Positions 7,466 through 14,642 of a stretch of DNA of 14,642 nt are shown here, piece by piece. The notes beneath the pieces were generated by a model, which saw only the letters and a list, made by a program, of their open reading frames with translations, did no database searches and had not been told where the DNA came from. Each line of letters opens with the position of its first letter. The first letter of the stretch is position 1. Source of the DNA: JBQTIM01 sp052388135 (GTDB lineage: Bacteria > Elusimicrobiota > Elusimicrobia > FEN-1173); contig JBQTIM010000011.1 in assembly GCA_052388135.1 (NCBI GenBank), forward strand, positions 1 to 14,642. The letters run 5' to 3'. Position numbers and translations under genes: made by a program.

Positions 7466-7502
7466 GGCGGGATGACGGGAAGGAAAGCGGCGTTTTCTTC
7501 CG

Positions 7503-7519
7503 CCGGGCCTTAAGCCCGG
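7503..7519. other. Small hairpin over the rhomboid stop codon
   Basis: CCGGGC (7503-7508) pairs perfectly with GCCCGG (7514-7519) around a five-base loop that contains most of the TAA stop of the rhomboid gene. A second weak stem, CGGCG with CGCCG, follows on the minus strand before mutM. There is no good T-run, so I do not call a terminator. Confidence 0.35.
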
Positions 7520-8313
7520 GGCCCTTTGCTTTGGGAGTAGCGCCGCATGACTTCCCGCTCGTCGGCGGTGAGGCTGTTGAGGCCCTGCTTGAGGATCTTA
7601 TCGAGAATCCGGTCCACCTCGGCGTCCAAGTCGTGGAAACGGTTCTTTCGCTGAAGCGCCTGCGACTTGGGCCGGCGCCGAAGGAAAGCCGGCAGGCGGA
7701 AGTTCCAGCTGCCGCTCTTCAAATAAACGTATCCGGTGACCATGCCGCCCAGGTGCGCCAGGTTGGCGACGCCGGAGCCGGCGCCCGAAAAGCCCAGCAT
7801 GAACTCCAGCGCCGCGAAAAGGATCACCACATGCCGCGCCTTCATGGGAATCAGGAAATAGAGCAGGAGCACGGCCTCGGGAAACATCATGGCGAAGGCC
7901 ATCAGCAAACCGTAGATGGCCCCCGAGGCGCCGATGCTGGGGTTGAGGGAGGACGGGCTGAAGAGAACGTTGAACACGCCGGCGCCCCAGCCGCAAATCA
8001 AATAGAACCAGAGGAAGGGCCCGGAGCCCCACCGCAGTTCCAACTCGCGGCCGAAGGCCCAAAGCACGTACATGTTGAACAAAAGGTGGAGGAAATTGGC
8101 GTGCAGGAACATATAGGTGGCGACCTGCCAGAGCCACAGGTCCTGCAGAACGCGCGCGGGCACCAGCCCCAGCAAGGGCACCATGCGCCCCCCGGCGAAC
8201 CATTGCGCCAGGAACACCGCCGCGTTGGCCACCACCAGCCCGCGCACGACGGGCGGCAGGGAACTGAAAGAGAACGGCCGATTGATGGGCATTGTGAGCG
8301 GGCGGATTCTCAT
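7510..8313 (-). CDS. Rhomboid-family intramembrane serine protease
   Basis: The 267-residue product has six predicted membrane helices from about residue 25 to 200. It keeps the rhomboid dyad: S130 in GASGAIYG and H187 in NLAHLGGMVTGYVY. HANFLHLLFNMYVLWAFG (71-88) is the conserved second-helix signature, so an active protease is inferred; the substrate is unknown. After the membrane core, residues 225-262 (FHDLDAEVDRILDKILKQGLNSLTADEREVMRRYS) form a short cytosolic helical domain often found at the C-terminus of bacterial rhomboids. ATG 8313 has AGGAAAGG upstream but lies inside a hairpin; ATG 8292 is an alternative without Shine-Dalgarno. The gene lies between polA and mutM. Confidence 0.92.
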   Translation of the reverse strand: MRIRPLTMPINRPFSFSSLPPVVRGLVVANAAVFLAQWFAGGRMVPLLGLVPARVLQDLWLWQVATYMFLHANFLHLLFNMYVLWAFGRELELRWGSGPFLWFYLICGWGAGVFNVLFSPSSLNPSIGASGAIYGLLMAFAMMFPEAVLLLYFLIPMKARHVVILFAALEFMLGFSGAGSGVANLAHLGGMVTGYVYLKSGSWNFRLPAFLRRRPKSQALQRKNRFHDLDAEVDRILDKILKQGLNSLTADEREVMRRYSQSKGPRA

Positions 8314-8319
8314 CCGCCC
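8300..8319. repeat. Perfect 8-bp hairpin with GAGA tetraloop over the rhomboid start
   Basis: In the mRNA sense, GGGCGGAT (8319-8312) and ATCCGCCC (8307-8300) pair perfectly around GAGA, a GNRA tetraloop. The start codon at 8313-8311 straddles the stem-loop boundary. It could hinder initiation, or be a REP-like palindrome that landed at the 5' end if translation really starts at 8292. Confidence 0.7.
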
Positions 8320-8361
8320 CTTTCCTCCGAAGGATTCAGGGCCGGGACCCGGTGGAAAACC

Positions 8362-11040
8362 TCAGGCCCGGACTTTCTCCATATCCAACCAGTTTACACC
8401 AATTTTTACGTCCACGACAACGGGAACCTCCAAGGGAACGGCCTCCTCCATGGCGCGGCGGATCACCGGGGCCAAGGTCTCCGCCTCGGCCCGGGACGCC
8501 TCGAACAAAAGCTCGTCGTGCACCTGCAGGAGCATGCGGACGCCGGCCCGGCCCCGCAAGAGCGCGTCCACCCGCGCCATGGCCGCCTTGATGATGTCGG
8601 CGCTGGTGCCTTGGATGGGCGTGTTGACCGCCGTGCGCTCGGCGAAGGCCCGCACCGCGCCGTTGGACGCGTTGATTTCGGGCAGGTAGCGCACGCGGCC
8701 CAAAAGGGTGCTCACCCGGCCATCTTTTCGCGCTTTCTCGAGGATGGCCTCGGTCCAGGCCTTGACGCCGGCGTAGCGCCGGAAATATTTTTCGATGTAG
8801 TCCTTGGCCTGGGCCACGTCTATGCCCAGCTGCTGGGCCAGGCCGAAGGCCGTCTGGCCGTAAACGATGCCGAAGTTCACCGTCTTGGCCGCGCGCCTCT
8901 GGTCCGCCGAGGGCTCGTCCTTCTCGCCCAAGCCGAAGATGTCGCGGGCGGTGGCCGCGTGCACGTCGCCGCCCCGCCGGAAGGCCTCGCGCAGGGCCGC
9001 GTCGCCGGACATGTGGGCCAGGACGCGCAGGTCGATCTGGGAATAATCCGCCGACAAAAAAACGTTCCCCGGCCCGGCCACGAAAGCGCGGCGGATGCGG
9101 CGCCCGTGCGGGGTGCGGATGGGGATGTTCTGCACAGTGGGAGCGGAGGACGACAGCCGCCCCGTGGCCGCCACGGCCTGGTTGAAGCTGGTGTGGATGC
9201 GGCCGGTGGATGGGTTCACCAAGGACAAGAGGGCGTCCACATAAGTGGACTTCAGCTTGGAAAGCTCCCGGTATTCCAGCACCTTGGCCGGCAGGGGATG
9301 GAGCGCGAAAAGTTTCTTCAAGACCTCCTCGTCGGTGGAAGGCCCGGTCTTGTTGCGGCGGACCACGGGCAGGCCCAGCTTGTCGAACAGGAGGGCCGCC
9401 AACTGCTTGGAGGAAGCCGGATTGAAAGCCTCGCCCGCCAAACGCTGGATATCCCCCTCCAAGGCGGCTATCTCCCCCGCCAAAGATTCTCCCAGCTCTT
9501 TCAAATAAGGCGCGTCCACGCCGATGCCCGCCTCCTCCATGTCGGCGAGGATGCGCAGGAGGGGCATCTCCAACTCGTGGAAAAGTTTCTCCAAGCCCTT
9601 CTCTTTCAGCTGCGCCGCCATTTTTTCCTTGAGGCGGAGGGCCACCTCGGCGTCGGCGGCGGCGTAGTCCGCGGCGGCGGCCACGGGCACCTTGTCCATG
9701 GTGATCTGCTTGGCGCCCTTGCCGATGAGCTCCTCGATGCGCGTCATGGTCTCCCCCAGCAAGTCCAAAGCCAGGTCCTTCAAATTGTGGGTGAGGCGCG
9801 ACGGGTTGAGGCAATAGGAAGCCAGGAGCGTGTCGAAGGCCGGGTTCTCCATGGGAAAACCGTGGCGGCGCAGGACCATGAGATCGAACTTCAGGTTCTG
9901 GCCCACTTTGGGAAGCTTCGCGTCGGCCAGGAAAGGCGCCAGGGTTTCCCGGGCGAGCCGGAGCGCGGCGGCGTTGCGGTCCCGCGTCTCCTCGTGCCCG
10001 ACGGGGATATACCAGGCCTCCCCCGGCTTCACCGCCAGGGAAATGCCCACCAGGTCGCATTGCAGACAGTCGGTGCCCGTGGTTTCGGCGTCCAAGGCCA
10101 GCTCCCGGGCGGCGGCCAGTTCCCGGCTCAAGGCGCGGAAGTCCTCGGCGGAAACGGCGAGGCGGACGCGCCGCTCGGAGGTCTTGGCCGCGGGCGGCAG
10201 AATCTCCGCCAGCAGTTTATGGAATTCGAGGCGGGCGAAAAGTTCCGTCAGGCCCGCGGCGTCGGGAGGCCGCAGGGCGCAATCGGCCGGCGTCAGGGAC
10301 AAGGGCGAAGCGCAGTCCAGCACCACCAGCTCCCGGCTTTTCAGCGCCTGTTCCCGGTGAGTCTCCAATTTTTTTCGCAAAGATTCCTTCATATCCGGCG
10401 GCCCGGAGAGAACCTTGTCCAGAGTGCCGTACTTTTGCAAAAGCTGGGCGGCGGTGACGGGGCCCACGCCGGGCACGCCGGGAACGTTGTCCGAGGAGTC
10501 GCCGGTGAGGGCGAAAAAATCGGTCAGGCGCTCCGGAGGAAGGGCGTATTTTTTTCGCACCTCGTCTTCGGTGTAGCGCACGCCGCTGGGCTCGCTCAGA
10601 ACCGAGATGTCGGCGTCCACCATCTGGAGGGCGTCCTTGTCCCCGGTGACGATCAAAACTTCCAACCCTTCCCGCGCGCCCCGTCGGGCCAGGGTGCCGA
10701 TGAGGTCATCGGCCTCGTAGCCTTCCAGCACGGCCACCGGGAAGCCCCAGGCCTCGACCATTTCCCGCGCCAACGGGAGTTGAAAGATCAAGGCTTCGTC
10801 CAATTCCTTTCGCGTGGCCTTGTAGCCGGCGAAGGCCTTGTGGCGGAACGTGGGCGCGGCCGTGTCGAAACACACGGCCGCGCGGGCGGGATTTTCCTGG
10901 CGAAGGATTTTGAGCAACATGCGGGCGAAGCCGAAGAGCGCCCCCACCGGCTCTCCGCGGGAGTTGGTCAGCGGCGGAAGGGCGTGGTAGGCGCGGTGGA
11001 TGTAGGCGTTGCCGTCGATGAGGCAGAGCTTCTCTTTCAA
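8362..11040 (-). CDS. polA: DNA polymerase I
   Basis: PolA fills gaps, removes RNA primers and serves repair synthesis. The 892-residue product has all three domains. Residues 1-285 are the 5'-3' flap nuclease (GYEADDLIGTLA, VTGDKDALQMV, GDSSDNVPGVPGVGPVTA). About 290-480 is the proofreading nuclease with intact Exo I D317/E319, Exo II N382/D386 and Exo III Y459/D463. About 490-892 is the polymerase: motif A D665, motif B K719/F723/Y727 and motif C H841-D842-E843. Motif A reads DYSQIDLR, with D670 where E. coli and Taq have Glu (the steric gate). The start is TTG at 11040 without a clear Shine-Dalgarno, but MKEKLCLIDGNAYIHRAYHAL is properly placed. It follows the tlpA-like gene by 28 bases. 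Confidence 0.97.
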   Translation of the reverse strand: MKEKLCLIDGNAYIHRAYHALPPLTNSRGEPVGALFGFARMLLKILRQENPARAAVCFDTAAPTFRHKAFAGYKATRKELDEALIFQLPLAREMVEAWGFPVAVLEGYEADDLIGTLARRGAREGLEVLIVTGDKDALQMVDADISVLSEPSGVRYTEDEVRKKYALPPERLTDFFALTGDSSDNVPGVPGVGPVTAAQLLQKYGTLDKVLSGPPDMKESLRKKLETHREQALKSRELVVLDCASPLSLTPADCALRPPDAAGLTELFARLEFHKLLAEILPPAAKTSERRVRLAVSAEDFRALSRELAAARELALDAETTGTDCLQCDLVGISLAVKPGEAWYIPVGHEETRDRNAAALRLARETLAPFLADAKLPKVGQNLKFDLMVLRRHGFPMENPAFDTLLASYCLNPSRLTHNLKDLALDLLGETMTRIEELIGKGAKQITMDKVPVAAAADYAAADAEVALRLKEKMAAQLKEKGLEKLFHELEMPLLRILADMEEAGIGVDAPYLKELGESLAGEIAALEGDIQRLAGEAFNPASSKQLAALLFDKLGLPVVRRNKTGPSTDEEVLKKLFALHPLPAKVLEYRELSKLKSTYVDALLSLVNPSTGRIHTSFNQAVAATGRLSSSAPTVQNIPIRTPHGRRIRRAFVAGPGNVFLSADYSQIDLRVLAHMSGDAALREAFRRGGDVHAATARDIFGLGEKDEPSADQRRAAKTVNFGIVYGQTAFGLAQQLGIDVAQAKDYIEKYFRRYAGVKAWTEAILEKARKDGRVSTLLGRVRYLPEINASNGAVRAFAERTAVNTPIQGTSADIIKAAMARVDALLRGRAGVRMLLQVHDELLFEASRAEAETLAPVIRRAMEEAVPLEVPVVVDVKIGVNWLDMEKVRA

Positions 11041-11068
11041 AGGCGGCCCCGGCGAGGCGGGAGGAAGG

Positions 11069-11614
11069 TCAGGAAGCCAGCAGGTTTTCGACGGCGCGGC
11101 GCCACTGGGCTTCCATGCCGGGCGCGAAGCCCACCCAGTTTTTGACGATGACGCCGTCTTTGTTCAAAAGGAAAAGAGAGGGGATGCCGCTGACGCGGTA
11201 AAGGTCGCTGGCTTCGCCGGCGTCGTCCAGCAGGACGGAGTAGGACATGTTTTTACGCTTCACGAAGGGAGGCACCACGGAGGCGTCCTGGTCCACGCTG
11301 ACGCCCAGGACCGTCACGCCGCGGGACGAATAATCCTCGTGCATTTTTTGCAGGACGGGAATGGATTCGCGGCAGGGCGGGCACCACGTCGCCCAGAAGT
11401 CCAGCAGGACCACCCGGCCCTTGAAATCCGAAAGGGACACCGTCCGGCCCGACACGTCCTTGAGCGTGAAATCCGGCGCCGGCCGCACGGCCGGGGCGGG
11501 CGCCGCCGCCGACGGACGGTCGCCCCCGCAGCCCGCGGAGCCGGTCCACAGCAGGGCGGCGGCGAGGGACAGCCGCTTGGCGATGAGGAAAGGCCGGCCG
11601 GCCGGGGCGCCCAA
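11069..11614 (-). CDS. TlpA/ResA-like thioredoxin-fold protein, probable lipoprotein
   Basis: This is a membrane-anchored thiol-disulfide oxidoreductase of the TlpA/ResA type. The catalytic motif is WCPPC (77-81) in VVLLDFWATWCPPCRESIPVL; DFTLKDVSGRTVSLSDFKGR precedes it as usual, and the cis-Pro lies in VSGIPSLFLLNKDG. The N-terminus has positive residues, a hydrophobic stretch (LSLAAALLW) and SAGC at 26-29, an imperfect lipobox, then an Ala/Pro linker, so export and lipidation are inferred. No ATG exists in a sensible place; the TTG at 11614, two bases after the trxA stop, is the best start and suggests coupling to trxA. The open frame continues to 11986, but that part overlaps trxA and is discarded. 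Confidence 0.85.
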   Translation of the reverse strand: MGAPAGRPFLIAKRLSLAAALLWTGSAGCGGDRPSAAAPAPAVRPAPDFTLKDVSGRTVSLSDFKGRVVLLDFWATWCPPCRESIPVLQKMHEDYSSRGVTVLGVSVDQDASVVPPFVKRKNMSYSVLLDDAGEASDLYRVSGIPSLFLLNKDGVIVKNWVGFAPGMEAQWRRAVENLLAS

Positions 11615-11616
11615 GG

Positions 11617-11937
11617 TCAGGCCAGCGCCGCGTCCAGCTTCTTTTTGATGTCGCCCTTGCTTTGCAGGCCGACGATCTGGTCCACCACCTGGCCGCCTTT
11701 GAAGATCAGCATGGTGGGGATGGCGGAGATGCTGTAACGGGCCGCCGTGTCGGGGTTGTCGTCGGTGTTCAGCTTGCCCACGGTGACCTTGCCGTCGTAT
11801 TCCTTGGACAGCTCCTCGACGATGGGGCCGAGCATGCGGCAGGGGCCGCACCACGGCGCCCAAAAATCCACCAGCACGGGGCGGCCGGCTTTCAAAACGT
11901 CCTTCTCGAAGCTCTCGTCCGTCAATTGGACTTCCAT
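11617..11937 (-). CDS. trxA: Thioredoxin
   Basis: Thioredoxin is the general cytoplasmic dithiol reductant, recycled by thioredoxin reductase. The 106-residue product is the normal size and has FWAPWCGPCRMLGPIVEEL with C30 and C33, the buried D24, and the cis-Pro P74 in SAIPTMLIFKGG. It has no signal peptide, so it acts in the cytoplasm. The frame is open to 12000, but ATG 11937 is fixed by the AAGGAG site five bases upstream and by the family N-terminus (MEVQLTDESFEKDVLKAGRP). It lies 55 bases after dus and is followed at once by the tlpA-like gene. Confidence 0.97.
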   Translation of the reverse strand: MEVQLTDESFEKDVLKAGRPVLVDFWAPWCGPCRMLGPIVEELSKEYDGKVTVGKLNTDDNPDTAARYSISAIPTMLIFKGGQVVDQIVGLQSKGDIKKKLDAALA

Positions 11938-11942
11938 GGCGA

Positions 11943-11948
11943 CTCCTT
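11943..11948 (-). promoter_or_regulatory. Ribosome binding site that fixes the trxA start
   Basis: AAGGAG on the minus strand, five bases before ATG 11937, supports this start over the longer frame. Confidence 0.8.
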
Positions 11949-11992
11949 CTCCGCGCTCGCCGCGCGGCATCGAGTTCCGATTCCAACCTTCA

Positions 11993-12985
11993 TTAAACAA
12001 TTTTTTGAGGCGGAAGTTCCTCCGCGCCGACGGCGGCGCCCAAAGAGGCCTCGTATTCGTCCACGAGGGCGACGAGGCTTTCCAGCGTGGGCTGGGCGCA
12101 GGCGCGGCCGCGGAATTCGGCGGCGCCCGGCAGTTCCCGCACGTAGGCCGGCAGGAATTTCCGCAAACGCGCCACGCCCAAGGCCTCGCCGAAATACTCG
12201 GCGTTCAAGCGCGCGTGCTCCCGCAGAAGGGCGAACCTGCGGGCGTGGGACGCGGCGGAACCGCCCGCCAGCTCGATGAAAAGAAAAGGGTTGCCCATGG
12301 CGGCCTGCCCCACCATGACGGCGGCGCAGCCGCTGTCCCGCAGCATGCGGCGGGCGTCGTCGGCGTGGCGGACGCCGCCGTTGCCGATGACGGGAATCTT
12401 CACGGCGGCCGCGACCTCGGCCAGGCCGGCCAAGTCCGGCGGGCCGGAATGGCGGGCCTCTTTGCTCCGGGCGTGGACGGCCACGGCCGCCGCGCCGGCG
12501 GATTCAGCCAGCCGCGTAAAATGCACGGCCCGGTTCTCGCCGGGTTTTTCCCCCAGCCGAAGCTTCACGGTGACGGGCACTTTCACGGCCCGGGCCATGG
12601 CCTCCACGCAGCGGGCGAAAAGGGATTCGTCGGTCATGAGGCTGAAACCGGCGCCGGTCTTGGTGATTTTGGGGACGGGGCAGCCGCAGTTCAAGTCCAC
12701 CGCGTCGGCCCCGGCGGCCTCGGCCTTCTTCGCCGCCTCGGCCAGCCGTTCGGGCTCGGCGCCGAAAACCTGCATGCTCACGGGATGCTCGTCGGGGAAG
12801 GTGCGGAGCATGCGCTCGGACCTCGTGTCGCCGTAATGGAGCGCGTTGGAGGACACCATCTCGGCGCAGACCATGCCCGCCCCGCCGCGCCGGCACAGCC
12901 GCCGGAAGGGCGGATCGCTCACGCCCGCCATGGGGGCGAGGATGAAGGGGTTGTCCAAACGAAGACCGCCTATCAACAGAGGCAT
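11993..12985 (-). CDS. dus: tRNA-dihydrouridine synthase (DusB-like)
   Basis: Dus enzymes use FMN and NADPH to reduce uridines in tRNA to dihydrouridine. The 330-residue TIM-barrel product has the family N-terminus FILAPMAGVSDPPFRRL, AEMVSSNAL, and DLNCGCPVPKI with the catalytic Cys at C102; VTVKLRLG, the VHARSKEARHSGPPDL segment and IPVIGNGGV with VMVGQAAMGNPFLF (FMN phosphate binding) follow in order. The C-terminal helical domain is present (LNAEYFG...RKFLPAYVREL). This order and length fit the DusB branch best, but the uridine position targeted cannot be read from the sequence. ATG 12985 has no clear Shine-Dalgarno. It follows tsaD, another tRNA-modification gene, across a heptamer array. 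Confidence 0.94.
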   Translation of the reverse strand: MPLLIGGLRLDNPFILAPMAGVSDPPFRRLCRRGGAGMVCAEMVSSNALHYGDTRSERMLRTFPDEHPVSMQVFGAEPERLAEAAKKAEAAGADAVDLNCGCPVPKITKTGAGFSLMTDESLFARCVEAMARAVKVPVTVKLRLGEKPGENRAVHFTRLAESAGAAAVAVHARSKEARHSGPPDLAGLAEVAAAVKIPVIGNGGVRHADDARRMLRDSGCAAVMVGQAAMGNPFLFIELAGGSAASHARRFALLREHARLNAEYFGEALGVARLRKFLPAYVRELPGAAEFRGRACAQPTLESLVALVDEYEASLGAAVGAEELPPQKIV

Positions 12986-13013
12986 AATGAAGAGGAACGC
13001 AAAAGCGGGAACC

Positions 13014-13103
13014 GTGAATGGTGACCGGTGAACAGGAAAGGCAAGACAACTTGCGCCTTTGACTTTGACGTTCCCGATTCACAATTCACGATTCACCGTT
13101 CAC
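13014..13103. repeat. Head-to-head heptamer repeat array (tsaD/dus junction)
   Basis: The left arm 13014-13034 is three period-7 units: GTGAATG, GTGACCG, GTGAACA. The right arm 13076-13103 is four units: GATTCAC, AATTCAC, GATTCAC, CGTTCAC. The arms are imperfect reverse complements around a 41-base spacer. The spacer is unrelated to the one at 6546-6593, while the heptamer core is the same. The right arm ends 10 bases before the tsaD stop codon. Confidence 0.85.
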
Positions 13104-13113
13104 GCCGTGATTC

Positions 13114-14163
13114 CTAAGCCCAATCCGCGATGGCCAGCGTGGAATCCACCTCCACGGAGCGGGGAACGAATTTCTTGGGGGAGGACTTCAGGAACTTGTA
13201 ATGGCCGGCCACGGCGATCATGACGGCGTTGTCGGTGCAAAGCGCCGGCGGAGCGAAATGGATTTTTTGTTTTTTCGTCGCGCGGGCGAAAGCCTCCCGC
13301 AGGCCCGCATTGGCGGCCACGCCGCCGCAGACCACCACGTGCTTGACGCCGGCGTGCTCGGCGGCGGAAAGGGTTTTCTTCACCAGCACCTCCACCACGG
13401 CGGCCTGGAAGCTGGCGCACACGTTGGCCGTGCGCTTCTTCGAGCTCTTCACCGCCGGGTTGTCGCGCAAATAGTAGACCACCGACGTTTTGAGGCCGGA
13501 AAAGGAAAAATCCCAGCCCTCGTTGAGGCAGGGCCGGGGAAAGGCCACGGACGCGGGGTTGCCCTTGGCCGCCAGCCGGTCGACGGGCGGCCCGCCGGGA
13601 TAGCCCAAGTCCAAGAGCCGGGCCACCTTGTCGAAGGCCTCCCCGGCGGCGTCGTCCTTCGTGCGGCCCATGACCTTGTATTTCCCGAACCCTTTCACAT
13701 GGACGAGCTCCGTGTGCCCGCCCGACGCCACCAGCGCCACGAAGGGAGGCTCCAAATCCGGGCTGGCCGGCAGGGCGGAAAAAAGGTGTCCCTCCAAATG
13801 GTTCACGGCCACCAGCGGTTTCTGATAAAGCCAGGCCAGGAGCTCCGCCGTCACTTTTCCGATCAACAAAGATCCGACCAAACCGGGGCCCACCGTCACG
13901 GCGATGACGTCCACGGAAAGCGTTTTGGGGAAAGGCGTCGTCTCCCCCCCGCCGACGCCCTTGAGCGCGGCGTGGATCACCGCCTGAATGTTCTCCACGT
14001 GGGCGCGGCTGGCCAGCTCCGGAACGATGCCGGCGTAGGGGCGGTGGATGGCGATCTGGGTCGCCACCGCGTTGGACAGGATGTGGCGGCCGCCCTCCAC
14101 CACCGCGGCGGCGGTCTCGTCGCAGGACGTCTCGATGCCCAGCACGCGCAGGGGTTTCGGCAT
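13114..14163 (-). CDS. tsaD: tRNA N6-threonylcarbamoyladenosine transferase subunit TsaD
   Basis: TsaD, with TsaB and TsaE, transfers the threonylcarbamoyl group to A37 of ANN-decoding tRNAs. The 349-residue product has the Kae1/Qri7 hallmarks: GIETSCDETAAAVV (9-22), VPELASRAHVENI (47-59), the metal-binding H122-x3-H126 in NHLEGHLF, ASGGHTEL, FSFSGLKTSV, GGVAANAGLRE and the third metal ligand D311 in CTDNAVMIA. Length is typical. ATG 14163 is preceded by only a distant GAGAGGG. The 110-base gap upstream has an AT-rich patch (TTTTTGGATATGCAA near 14200-14214) that could hold a promoter, with TATGAG as a weak -10 candidate. TsaB and TsaE are not in this window. Confidence 0.97.
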   Translation of the reverse strand: MPKPLRVLGIETSCDETAAAVVEGGRHILSNAVATQIAIHRPYAGIVPELASRAHVENIQAVIHAALKGVGGGETTPFPKTLSVDVIAVTVGPGLVGSLLIGKVTAELLAWLYQKPLVAVNHLEGHLFSALPASPDLEPPFVALVASGGHTELVHVKGFGKYKVMGRTKDDAAGEAFDKVARLLDLGYPGGPPVDRLAAKGNPASVAFPRPCLNEGWDFSFSGLKTSVVYYLRDNPAVKSSKKRTANVCASFQAAVVEVLVKKTLSAAEHAGVKHVVVCGGVAANAGLREAFARATKKQKIHFAPPALCTDNAVMIAVAGHYKFLKSSPKKFVPRSVEVDSTLAIADWA

Positions 14164-14273
14164 TTTAGTCTTTGGGCCCTCTCATAAAGTTCGATGTTGC
14201 ATATCCAAAAACGAATCGGCGCAAACGGCCGGCCGGCAAAAGCGGCGGCGCGGGGCCGCGGTTCCCGCCGGCA

Positions 14274-14642
14274 TCACCGCCCGGTTGCGGCCGTGCCGGA
14301 GCCGGCTCTTCCATCGCGGCGGAAAATCACCCGCTGAAACACCATGCCCTTGCGGCCCAGCTCCAGCTCCCGCCTGCGGCCGGCGCTCCGGTCCGAAAGG
14401 ACGGAAACCCCCCGCGCGGCCAGGATCGGACGGATGTCCCGGCGAAACTCCTCGGCGTCGGGCTCCGGCGGCGCGCTCAACTCCCAGGTCGCTTCCAGCC
14501 AGCGGGCGCCCAGGCGGCGGCGCTCGACGGTGTGGGAACGCAAAACCTGCTCCTCCCGAACGCCCCTCCGCGCCAAAACGCCCCGGGTTTGGTCCTGCGT
14601 CCAGGCCGCCAATTCCGAGGAATCCCGCAGCACGGGAAGCTC
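14274..14642 (-). CDS. Unrecognised protein, C-terminal part (cut by the right edge)
   Basis: The frame is open from the right edge to TGA at 14274, giving 122 residues of a C-terminus; a GTG at 14633 exists but the frame extends beyond it. The visible part is charged and soluble: a helix (DSSELAAWTQDQTRGVLARRG), a strand pair (TVERRRLGARWLEATWELSA), a second helix (DAEEFRRDIRPILAARG), then strands ending ELGRKGMVFQRVIFRR and a low-complexity Gly/Ala tail. It is weakly reminiscent of the region that precedes the catalytic domain in some divergent polysaccharide deacetylases, but no deacetylase follows, so I do not assign that function. Its strand and reading-frame quality fit a real gene. Confidence 0.6.
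   Translation of the reverse strand, partial: ELPVLRDSSELAAWTQDQTRGVLARRGVREEQVLRSHTVERRRLGARWLEATWELSAPPEPDAEEFRRDIRPILAARGVSVLSDRSAGRRRELELGRKGMVFQRVIFRRDGRAGSGTAATGR

Noticed and set aside
7531..11145. Very long plus-strand open frame (1204 codons) over rhomboid and polA
   Set aside because: It is antisense to two clear genes, its translation is rich in Gly, His, Gln, Arg and Val with no recognisable domain, and such shadow frames are common in GC-rich coding DNA.

Overview
This is a GC-rich bacterial window in which every gene I can support lies on the minus strand, so the biological 5'->3' order runs from high to low coordinates. All products are housekeeping proteins. The organism cannot be fixed from the sequence alone. 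An uncultured lineage, perhaps Elusimicrobiota-like, is my guess from the style of the proteins and the short DUF5678-like gene, but I hold this weakly. Several genes lack an obvious Shine-Dalgarno sequence and some start with GTG or TTG.

Right side, in gene order: a partial unrecognised protein at the right edge (14642-14274), then tsaD (tRNA t6A synthesis), a DusB-type tRNA-dihydrouridine synthase, thioredoxin (trxA), a TlpA/ResA-like thioredoxin-fold protein that is probably a lipoprotein, DNA polymerase I (polA), a rhomboid-family membrane protein, mutM/fpg (8-oxoguanine glycosylase) and coaE (dephospho-CoA kinase). polA, mutM and coaE form a neighbourhood also seen in other bacteria; here the rhomboid gene separates polA from mutM. 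tsaD and dus are both tRNA-modification genes, and trxA and the tlpA-like gene are a tightly spaced thiol-redox pair.

Left side: the F1Fo ATP synthase operon in the order atpZ-atpI-atpB-atpE-atpF-atpH-atpA-atpG (5884 down to 386). A near-consensus promoter has its -35 box overlapping the coaE stop codon and its -10 box only five bases before the first start codon. atpG carries a one-base frameshift in the conserved DKGLCGAFNTN segment. The usual atpD (beta) and atpC (epsilon) do not follow; instead there is a 69-codon DUF5678-like gene and then a non-coding-looking, hairpin-rich stretch to the left edge.

The most unusual structure is a recurrent intergenic element: head-to-head arrays of heptamers (core nGTGAAT or nnTGAAn, facing their reverse complement across a 29-55 base spacer) at three junctions, atpA/atpG, mutM/coaE and tsaD/dus. 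Two GC-rich palindromes, at atpE/atpF and over the rhomboid start codon, may be a second repeat family. Protein-level oddities are an Asp at the usual Glu steric-gate position of PolA and a glycine-poor first helix in the ATP synthase c subunit.
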